The notes under the pieces are model-generated. The model was given only the letters and a program-made list of their open reading frames with translations, searched no databases and was not told where the DNA came from. Below are positions 36,355 through 43,121 of a stretch of 60,777 nt of DNA, in pieces; the stretch's first letter is position 1; each line of letters starts with the position of its first letter. The translations under genes and the position numbers were made by a program. Source of the stretch: SZUA-318 sp964412015. Its GTDB lineage: Bacteria; Gemmatimonadota; Gemmatimonadetes; Longimicrobiales; Gaopeijiaceae. The stretch is from assembly GCA_964412015.1 (NCBI GenBank), contig CAYPMO010000020.1, positions 1-60,777 of the forward strand. Direction: 5' to 3'.

Positions 36355-36921
36355 GCACGCGTCGTGAACGTGGCGAGCGTGGCGCGGGATGCCGCGGTGG
36401 CCAGGCCTACGGTTCAGGGCTACTTCGCTGCGCTCGTGGATACGTTGATCGGATTCTGGCTCCCAGCCTGGCGGCGGCACGCCAAGGTGAAGGAGGTCGC
36501 CCGTCCGAAGTTCTACCTCTTCGATCCGGGCGTCGTACGTGCCCTCGCGGGACTCCTTCGAGAGCCGCTGCACCCCACCGAGCGCGGCTCCCTCCTGGAG
36601 ACGTGGATCCTCCACGAGCTTCGCGCCTCCATGGAGTACGAGAACCTCGGCGGACAACTGTCGTACTGGGGCACGCCGTCGGGCGGCGAAGTGGACTTCG
36701 TCTGGACGCGCGGGCAGCGGGCGGTGGGGATCGAGGTCAAGGCGGGGACTCGTTGGCGGCGTGAGTACGGTTCGACGCTCAAAGAGCTCGTCGGTGCGGG
36801 GATCCTCGACTCCGCCCACGGCGTCTTCATGGGGGAGGAACCACTCCGCGACGGACCTGTGCGCGTCTGGCCGGTGAAGGAGTTCCTGCGCCGACTGTCC
36901 AGCGGTGAGATCATCGGCTAG
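36355..36921 (+). pseudogene. Truncated DUF4143 ATPase (C-terminal part only)
   Basis: About 188 codons matching the C-terminal half of the intact ATPase at 36983-38143: VVNVASVARDAAVARPTVQG aligns with its VINVAGIARDAGVARTTVQG, followed by the DPGVVRALAGLL and EVDFVWTRG...IEVKAG blocks. The N-terminal AAA domain with Walker motifs is missing. A GTG at 36364 could allow a 185-aa product. It ends 61 bases before the intact paralogue, so the pair probably arose by duplication or insertion followed by deletion. Confidence 0.7.
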
Positions 36922-36948
36922 CTGATAGAAGTCCCGTGGGGAGCTGTA

Positions 36949-36981
36949 TTGTGTGTCGTCATTTGGCGGCGTATAATGACG
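36949..36981 (+). promoter_or_regulatory. Promoter with inverted-repeat operator, DUF4143 ATPase gene
   Basis: A -35 TTGTGT (36949-36954), 17-base spacer and a consensus -10 TATAAT (36972-36977). The inverted repeat CGTCATT (36957-36963)/AATGACG (36975-36981) brackets the -10, a good place for a repressor. The predicted start (about 36984) falls on the ATG at 36983, so the mRNA would be leaderless. Confidence 0.6.
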
Positions 36982-36982
36982 T

Positions 36983-38143
36983 ATGGCTTTACAGCACCTC
37001 GCCCGACTTCATCGCCTGCCGCCGTCCAGTTTCTTCCTGTTCGGCCTTCGGGGCGTTGGGAAGAGCACCTGGATCGCGGACGAGCTCCCGGGCGCCCATC
37101 GTGTGGACCTTCTCGACGAGGCGCTGTACCAGAGGCTCCTGGCAGAGCCCGGTCTCTTCGCGGACGAGGTGCGCCGCCTGGAGGGGGACCGTTGGGTCGT
37201 CGTGGACGAGGTTCAGCGGCTTCCGCAGCTGCTGAACGAGGTTCATCGGTTCATCGAGGAACGCAGGCTGCGCTTCGCGCTGCTGGGCTCCAGCGCCCGC
37301 AAGCTCCGGGCGGCCGGGGTCAACCTGCTGGCGGGTCGAGCCCTGTGGAGGGAGATGTATCCCTTGACGCCCGAGGAGCTTGGGAGCCGCTTCGACCTCC
37401 AGCGCACGCTCGAGCTCGGCGCGCTCCCGCTCGTCCTCGACTCCGAGGTTCCGCGGGAGACGCTCCGGGCGTATGTGCAGCTCTATCTGCGCGAGGAGAT
37501 CAAGAGCGAGGCCCTGGTCCGAAACCTGCCGGGGTTCGCTCGGTTCCTGCCGATCGCGGCCGTGTTCCACGGCCAGGTGATCAACGTCGCCGGGATCGCA
37601 CGCGATGCGGGCGTGGCGCGAACCACGGTGCAGGGGTACCTCGACATCCTCGAGGATACGCTGCTGACCAAGCGCCTGCCGGCCTACGAGGCGCGCCTCC
37701 GCGTGCGGGAGCGCAAGCGGCCCAAGCTCTACTGGGTGGATCCCGGCGTGGTACGGGCCGTCAAGAGTGGTCTCGGTGAGGTGGTACCGGAAGAGACGGG
37801 GGCGCTCCTCGAGGGCTGGGTCCACACGCTCCTGCGAACGTACATGGCCGAGCGGGAGCTGGGCGACGAGCTGACGTACTGGGCCCCGGCCGACGCGAAG
37901 TACACCGAGGTAGACTTCCTGCTCCGACGGCGCGCGGACGTGTTGGCGATCGAGGTCAAGGCGACACGTCGTCACGACCCCCGACAACTGGCCGGGCTGA
38001 GGGCCGTCGCCGAGCTGCCCGGACTCGCGCGACGGATCCTGGTTCACCGTGGCGATCGCCCGCTCCGGACGGAGGACGGGATCGACGTGTGGCCCATCGC
38101 GACGTTCGTCGAGGCTCTGGCGGAGCGAACGCTCTGGCCGTAA
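36983..38143 (+). CDS. AAA-family ATPase with DUF4143 domain
   Basis: A 386-aa protein of the large family of P-loop ATPases with a DUF4143 C-terminus. Walker A is GLRGVGKST near residues 21-29 and Walker B WVVVDEVQRLP near 72-82. A winged-helix-like segment (INVAGIARDAGVARTTVQGY) follows, then the nuclease-like DUF4143 core with DPGVVRAV, EVDFLL and AIEVKAT. These proteins are common, frequently duplicated and transferred, with no settled function. A truncated paralogue lies directly upstream, and the promoter predicts a leaderless message. Confidence 0.85.
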   Translation: MALQHLARLHRLPPSSFFLFGLRGVGKSTWIADELPGAHRVDLLDEALYQRLLAEPGLFADEVRRLEGDRWVVVDEVQRLPQLLNEVHRFIEERRLRFALLGSSARKLRAAGVNLLAGRALWREMYPLTPEELGSRFDLQRTLELGALPLVLDSEVPRETLRAYVQLYLREEIKSEALVRNLPGFARFLPIAAVFHGQVINVAGIARDAGVARTTVQGYLDILEDTLLTKRLPAYEARLRVRERKRPKLYWVDPGVVRAVKSGLGEVVPEETGALLEGWVHTLLRTYMAERELGDELTYWAPADAKYTEVDFLLRRRADVLAIEVKATRRHDPRQLAGLRAVAELPGLARRILVHRGDRPLRTEDGIDVWPIATFVEALAERTLWP

Positions 38144-38201
38144 GGGGCCTACCGGTGCGCCCCCTGGTGCCCCGACGCGCAGGCCCCGAGCGCGCGCGAC
38201 G

Positions 38202-39896
38202 TCAGTTCGCCCACCCCGTCCACCCGGGTCCCCGAACCACGCGCCCGCCCTTGGCGCCGGTGGGCTCCCCGTCGGCCAGCACGTGGACCCCGTTCACGAA
38301 CACGTGCTCGAAACCGGTCGCGTACTGGTGGGGGTTCTCGAACGTCGCGTGGTCGGTGATCGTGGCGGGATCGAAGACCACGACGTCGGCGAAGTTCCCG
38401 GGCGTCAGGGTTCCCCGGCGGCGCAGCCTCAGGTTCTCGGCCGGCAGCCCGGAGAGCTTCCGGACCGCCTCCTCGAGCGTGACGACCCCCTCCTCACGCG
38501 CGTACTTCCCCAGCACCCTCACGAAGCTGCCGTAGGCGCGGGGGTGCGTGCTGGACAGCGTGAACGGCTCACGGGCGGCCAGGGCGCCGGCGTCGGAGCA
38601 GAAGCTCACCCACGGAAGCGCGATCTGCTTCTTCACGTTCTCCTCGTCCATCATGAAGTAGACCGTGCTCACGTCACTGCCGTTCTTGATGACCAGGTCC
38701 ACGGCCACGTCCTCGGGGGACTTCCCGTACATCTGGGCGACCTCGGCGAGCGTCTTGCCCGCGAGGTGCTTCAGCGAGTCCGGCTTGAACCCCACGAAGA
38801 GAATGCGGTCCGGGGTCCCCGCCGCGAACAGGAAGTTCTCCCACTCGTCGGTCGGCGTGCGCATCTCCCTGATGACGCGCGCGCGGATCGCGGGATTCGC
38901 CAGGCGCTCGACCCACGCGTCGTAGCCACCTTCCTGCACCCACGGCGGCATCGTCGCGTCCAGCCCCGTCGCCCCGGCCGTGTACGTGTACATGTCGGCC
39001 GTGATGGGGAGCCCCTGTGCCCTGGCCTCCTCCACCTTCGCGATGAGCGAATCCATCTTGTGCCAGTTCGACTGTCCGGCGGCCTTGAGGTGGTAGATCT
39101 CGCTCTGGGCGCCGGTGGCCCTGGCGATCTCGAGGAGCTCGTCCACCGACTCGAGCAACCGGTTCCCTTCCGACCGCACGTGGCTGATGTAGCCCCCGCC
39201 GAACTCGGCGGCGGCCTGTACGAGCCCGATCAGCTCGGGCGTCTCGGCGTAGAACGCTGGCGCGTAGATGAGTGAGGAAGCCACGCCCATGGCGCCCTCG
39301 CGCATGCCCTCCCGGACGAGCTCCTGCATGCGCGCCAGCTCCTCGGCGGTAGGCGCTCTGTCCTCGTAGCCCAGCTCGTGGATGCGCACGGTGGTCGCCC
39401 CGACGTACGACGCGACGTTCATCGCTACGCCTCGCCGCTCGAGCGTCTCCAGGTACTCGCCCAGGGTCGTCCACGTGACGTCGAACTTGAGATCACCCTG
39501 AAAGCGCACCATGTCCTCCTTCATGGCGTTGTTGAGAGGGCCCATGGACGTGCCTTCCCCCATCACCTCCAGCGTCACGCCCTGGCGCAACTCGCTCTCG
39601 CCGGTGCCGTCCACCAGAAGGGATTCGGTGGCCCACGACAGCATGTTGATGAAGCCCGGCGCGACGGCCTTCCCGGTCACGTCGATCTCGGTGACGCCCC
39701 GCATGCTGCCGATGTCCCCCACCGCCACGATCGAGTCGCCCACGATCGCGACGTCTCCCACGACCGGCGGCCCTCCCGAGCCGTCGTAGATGGTGCCTCC
39801 GCGTAGGATGACGTCTGCGCGCTGGCCGCAGGCCGTGAGGGAAAAGGCAGCGAACGCGGCGAGAGCCGCCCGGACGTGCGGAAGACGGCGGCGCAT
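38202..39896 (-). CDS. D-aminoacylase-like amidohydrolase lipoprotein lacking the HxH motif
   Basis: A 564-aa exported protein with lipobox LTAC (Cys23). It is related to N-acyl-D-amino-acid deacylases: composite beta-sandwich ends (VILRGGTIYDGSG; LTPGNFADVVVFDP) around a TIM barrel. In classical amidohydrolases strand 1 ends in HxH; here it reads APGFINMLSW (residues 79-88), so those metal ligands are absent. Later candidates remain: ISHVRSEG, EIYHLKAAG and SFCSDAGA. It may use a single metal site or have another activity. Acylated D-amino acids or peptides in the periplasm are possible substrates. Confidence 0.82.
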   Translation of the reverse strand: MRRRLPHVRAALAAFAAFSLTACGQRADVILRGGTIYDGSGGPPVVGDVAIVGDSIVAVGDIGSMRGVTEIDVTGKAVAPGFINMLSWATESLLVDGTGESELRQGVTLEVMGEGTSMGPLNNAMKEDMVRFQGDLKFDVTWTTLGEYLETLERRGVAMNVASYVGATTVRIHELGYEDRAPTAEELARMQELVREGMREGAMGVASSLIYAPAFYAETPELIGLVQAAAEFGGGYISHVRSEGNRLLESVDELLEIARATGAQSEIYHLKAAGQSNWHKMDSLIAKVEEARAQGLPITADMYTYTAGATGLDATMPPWVQEGGYDAWVERLANPAIRARVIREMRTPTDEWENFLFAAGTPDRILFVGFKPDSLKHLAGKTLAEVAQMYGKSPEDVAVDLVIKNGSDVSTVYFMMDEENVKKQIALPWVSFCSDAGALAAREPFTLSSTHPRAYGSFVRVLGKYAREEGVVTLEEAVRKLSGLPAENLRLRRRGTLTPGNFADVVVFDPATITDHATFENPHQYATGFEHVFVNGVHVLADGEPTGAKGGRVVRGPGWTGWAN

Positions 39897-40041
39897 GGTG
39901 GCCTCCTGATGAACGCGGGTCAGGAGTCAAGGGATGGCAGCCGAGCCGGCGCGTCAAGCGAGGAAGACGAGCGCCCGGGCGTCGCCCGTTCGTCGCCAGG
40001 TTCCTCGACAACAGGCCGTCGAGGTGACGCGGCGCCCGCCC

Positions 40042-40536
40042 TTACTCCGCCGGCTCGAAGGACCCCGTGCTCCGGTTCTTCCGGACCTTGTCCCACGCGA
40101 ACACACGGCCGTTCATCGTCACCCAGACGCCGTGCGGCAGCACCTGAACGGCCGTGAGGGCTCCTCCCAGATTGAACAGCCCGTCGGAGGACCCGAACGC
40201 GAACGGGATCATGGCGCCGGTCAGGACGATCGTCTTTCCCTTCACGTTCGCGGCGAGCACGCGTGCGGTATCGACGAGCGTGTCGGTGCCGTGCGTGACG
40301 ACGAGGTGCTCCTCGGGCGCGTCGGCGCAGTTCCGCGCGATCAGCTCGCGGTCCGCGTCGCTCATCTCGAGCGAGTCGATCATCATCAGCGTGCGCACGT
40401 GCACCTCGAGACGGCAGCGGCCCATCTCGAGCATCCCCGGCACGTGCGTGTCCTCGAAGAAGAGGCGTCCGTTGATCTCGTCGTATTCCTTGTCGAAGGT
40501 GCCGCCGGTGACGAACAGGCGGATGGGCTCGCTCAT
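40042..40536 (-). CDS. Short asparaginase-domain protein
   Basis: A 164-aa protein matching only the N-terminal catalytic domain of L-asparaginases. The nucleophile loop FVTGGTFDKEY (Thr10 or Thr13) and the second catalytic triad motif VTHGTDT near residue 80 are both present, as is LTGAMIPFAF with the family's following strand. Typical enzymes have about 330 residues with a second domain that completes the active site in the dimer. Single-domain homologues like this occur widely; whether they hydrolyse asparagine is uncertain. The frame ends naturally at FEPAE. Confidence 0.8.
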   Translation of the reverse strand: MSEPIRLFVTGGTFDKEYDEINGRLFFEDTHVPGMLEMGRCRLEVHVRTLMMIDSLEMSDADRELIARNCADAPEEHLVVTHGTDTLVDTARVLAANVKGKTIVLTGAMIPFAFGSSDGLFNLGGALTAVQVLPHGVWVTMNGRVFAWDKVRKNRSTGSFEPAE

Positions 40537-40664
40537 GGCGTGGAAGGGCTCGAGGGGTGGATCGATGCGACGCGGCTCGCGCGCGCGGCCGCGATGAAGA
40601 AGATTGCCATTCCGCTCTTAGCAGCAACATGGCGGCCCTCCCTTCTCCGCTGCCGAGGTCTCGT

Positions 40665-41900
40665 ATGCGTACCCACGCGCTCCAGGCGCTCCTCTGCGCC
40701 ACGCTGTTCTTCCCCTCCTGCTCCGGCGGCACCCGGGACTCCGAGTGGGCAGGCACCATCGCCGACAGTGCGGGCATCCCGGTGGTCCAGAACCCCGTCG
40801 AGGGCATGTGGGCCACGGGAGAGGGCTGGACCGTCGCCGAGGAGCTCTCGATCGGCTCCATGGCAGGGGACCTCGCGTACCAGTTCGGCCAGATCGGCGG
40901 GGTGGACGTGGACGGCGCCGGAAACGTCTACGTCGCCGACATCCAGGCCCAGGAGATCCGGGTCTTCGACGCGGCCGGTGCGCACGTGCGCACGATCGGA
41001 GCCCCCGGAGCGGGCCCTGGCGAGCTGAGTCAGGCCGTGACCGGCGTCTTCGTCGTGGGTGAGGAGGTCGTGGTGCCCGACCTGGGCAACGCGCGCGTCT
41101 CGCGCTTCGCGGTGTCGGGCGACTTCCTCGCCAGCGATCTCATCGACCTCGCCCGGGGCGTGCCCCTCCGCCTCGACATGACGGCGGGCGGACGTCTGGC
41201 GGCGCAGTACCGGGCCCTGAATCCCGCCGACACGACGGCCGAGCCCAGCGGAGACCCCATCGTGACCCTACCGCTGGGCGGGGCGGCCGCGGACACGCTG
41301 GCGGTCCTTCCTCCGGGCCAGAGCGTGCAGTTCCAGGGCGGTCAGGCGCGCGTACGCCTGTACGATCCCGAGCCCATCTGGGACGCCGACCCGGACGGCC
41401 GCCTGGTGAGCGGGATGAACGACGCGTGGCGCTTCGCGTTGTGGGGCCCGGAGGGAAGCCTCCGGCGCGTGGTCACGCGCCCCTACGAGCGGAAGCCGTT
41501 CACCGACAGGGACGAGCAGGTGTTCAAGGACGCCCTCCGCCAGCTCATGCGGCAGCAGGGCGCGCCGGCGGAGGCGGCGCAGGCCTTCCTGGCCCAGGTG
41601 CAGTTCGCCGACTACTACCCGGCCTTCGTCAGCCTCGCGCTCGGCCCGTCGGGATCCCTGTGGGTCCAGCACATTCGCTCCGGGGACGAGCTCGTGGGCG
41701 AGGAGGGCACGTTCGACATCCAGGACCTGGGGTCCACGGACTGGAGCGTGTTCGACGACGAGGGACGCTACCTTGGTGTGGTGACGTTCCCCGGCAAGTA
41801 CCAGCCCCTCCGCGCGATCGGCGACCGCTTCTACGGGATCGCCCGCGACGAACTCGACGTGCAGAGCCTGAAGGTGTATCGAGTGGTCACGAGCTTCTGA
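40665..41900 (+). CDS. 6-bladed beta-propeller lipoprotein
   Basis: A 411-aa exported protein. The ATG at 40665 has GAGG seven bases upstream and opens a signal ending in a lipobox-like FPSCSGG (Cys near 18). NHL-type blades follow, for example GVDVDGAGNVYVADIQAQ and VFDAAGAHVRTIGAPGAG. These lipoproteins are abundant in Gemmatimonadota and related phyla, probably on the outer membrane or in the periplasm, with unknown ligands. A barrel protein gene follows eight bases later, so the two are likely co-expressed. Confidence 0.82.
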   Translation: MRTHALQALLCATLFFPSCSGGTRDSEWAGTIADSAGIPVVQNPVEGMWATGEGWTVAEELSIGSMAGDLAYQFGQIGGVDVDGAGNVYVADIQAQEIRVFDAAGAHVRTIGAPGAGPGELSQAVTGVFVVGEEVVVPDLGNARVSRFAVSGDFLASDLIDLARGVPLRLDMTAGGRLAAQYRALNPADTTAEPSGDPIVTLPLGGAAADTLAVLPPGQSVQFQGGQARVRLYDPEPIWDADPDGRLVSGMNDAWRFALWGPEGSLRRVVTRPYERKPFTDRDEQVFKDALRQLMRQQGAPAEAAQAFLAQVQFADYYPAFVSLALGPSGSLWVQHIRSGDELVGEEGTFDIQDLGSTDWSVFDDEGRYLGVVTFPGKYQPLRAIGDRFYGIARDELDVQSLKVYRVVTSF

Positions 41901-41907
41901 GGCCCCC

Positions 41908-42660
41908 ATGTCCCGCATCCGACTCACCGCCTTCTGCGCCGGCCTGTGCGCGCTTCCTACGACCCTCGTCGCGCAGACACCGAAGCTCGTCGTCGAGGTC
42001 GAGGGCGGTCCCGCCTGGCAGAGCTACAACGACGTGCGCATCCCCAACGACGCCTCGGCCACGCGGTTCTCGCTCGTGGACCTGGCGGGGACGGGTCCGG
42101 CGGCGGCCGGCCGCCTCTACGTCACCTGGAACACGTCGGAGCGCAACGGCTGGCGACTGATGCTGGCGCCCTTCACGCTCGAGGCCACCGGCGTGCCCGA
42201 CCGACCGATCGGCTTCGCGGGCACGACCTTCCAGGCGGGTCATGAGGCCCGCGCGACCTACACGTTCAACTCCTACCGCCTGACCTGGCGCCGCCGCTTC
42301 CACGCCGGCGAGCGCACCACCGCGTGGGTGGGCTTCACCGCCAAGCTCAGGGACGCGACGATCGCGCTCGAGCAGGACGAGGTCCGCGCGCGCAAGGACG
42401 ACCTCGGCTTCGTGCCCCTGCTCCACCTCGCCGGCGAGTGGCGTCCCGCCCCCCGCTGGCGCCTGGACGTGGACGCGGACGCCCTGGCGGGCGGTCCGGG
42501 CCGCGCCGAGGACGTCGCCGTCCGGGTCGGCTGGGACCTCGACGACCGCTGGACCCTCAGGGCCGGCTATCGCATGGTCGAGGGGGGCGCCGACGTGGAC
42601 GCGGTGTACACGTTCGCCTGGCTCCACTACGCGGCCTTCTCGGTGGCCTGGAGACGGTAG
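41908..42660 (+). CDS. Small outer-membrane beta-barrel protein
   Basis: A 250-aa protein with a signal peptide ending LVAQ and alternating amphipathic strands throughout, finishing in an aromatic-rich YAAFSVAWRR, as expected for a small barrel of 8-10 strands. Charged turns (FHAGERTTAW, ALEQDEVRARKDD) fit extracellular loops. No enzymatic motif. It follows the propeller lipoprotein by eight bases. Confidence 0.75.
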   Translation: MSRIRLTAFCAGLCALPTTLVAQTPKLVVEVEGGPAWQSYNDVRIPNDASATRFSLVDLAGTGPAAAGRLYVTWNTSERNGWRLMLAPFTLEATGVPDRPIGFAGTTFQAGHEARATYTFNSYRLTWRRRFHAGERTTAWVGFTAKLRDATIALEQDEVRARKDDLGFVPLLHLAGEWRPAPRWRLDVDADALAGGPGRAEDVAVRVGWDLDDRWTLRAGYRMVEGGADVDAVYTFAWLHYAAFSVAWRR

Positions 42661-42710
42661 GCGCGGGACGGGTCGGACCCCCGACGAAACTTCTCCGCCG
42701 CTTGCATCGT

Positions 42711-42736
42711 CATAATGTTCGACATTGTGGGACATT
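42711..42736 (+). promoter_or_regulatory. Candidate PadR promoter/operator
   Basis: CATAAT (42711-42716) overlaps the palindrome AATGT-TCG-ACATT (42714-42726); a further ACAT half lies at 42732-42735. PadR regulators recognise ATGT/ACAT inverted repeats, so autoregulation is plausible. A matching -35 is not clear. Confidence 0.4.
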
Positions 42737-42785
42737 TATCTCGCTCCGCTCGAAGAGCTCCCGGCGGAACGCACAGGAGGCGATC

Positions 42786-43121
42786 GTGGGCAAAGGCGAG
42801 TTCCTCGGTGAGTTCGAGCAGGTCGTGCTCCTGGCCGTCGCCCGCCTCGGCGGCGACGGGTACGGTGTTTCCGTGCGCCGCGAGATCGAGCGCCGCACGA
42901 GACGGGACGTGGCGGTGGGCGCGGTCTACACGACGCTCGCCCGCCTCGAGGAGAAGGGTTTCGTCGCCTCTCAGGAAGGTGAGGCTTCGCCGCGCCGCGG
43001 CGGACGGGCGAAGAAGCTCTTCCGCATCCTCCCCGCCGGCGAGCGCGCGCTGGAGTCGGCCAGAGGGATGCTCGACCGGATGTGGGACGGCGTCGTCCTG
43101 GGCGGGACGAGGCACGCGTGA
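42786..43121 (+). CDS. PadR-family transcriptional regulator
   Basis: A 111-aa winged-helix regulator. The PadR N-terminal domain is clear: FEQVVLLAVARLGGDGYGVS and VGAVYTTLARLEEKGFV, then the beta-wing GRAKKLFRILPAG. The GTG at 42786 has AGGAGG six bases upstream. Its stop overlaps the start of the permease gene by four bases (GTGA), the standard PadR-ADOP arrangement in Acidobacteriota and Gemmatimonadota, where the regulator is thought to control the permease. The inducer is unknown. Confidence 0.93.
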   Translation: MGKGEFLGEFEQVVLLAVARLGGDGYGVSVRREIERRTRRDVAVGAVYTTLARLEEKGFVASQEGEASPRRGGRAKKLFRILPAGERALESARGMLDRMWDGVVLGGTRHA

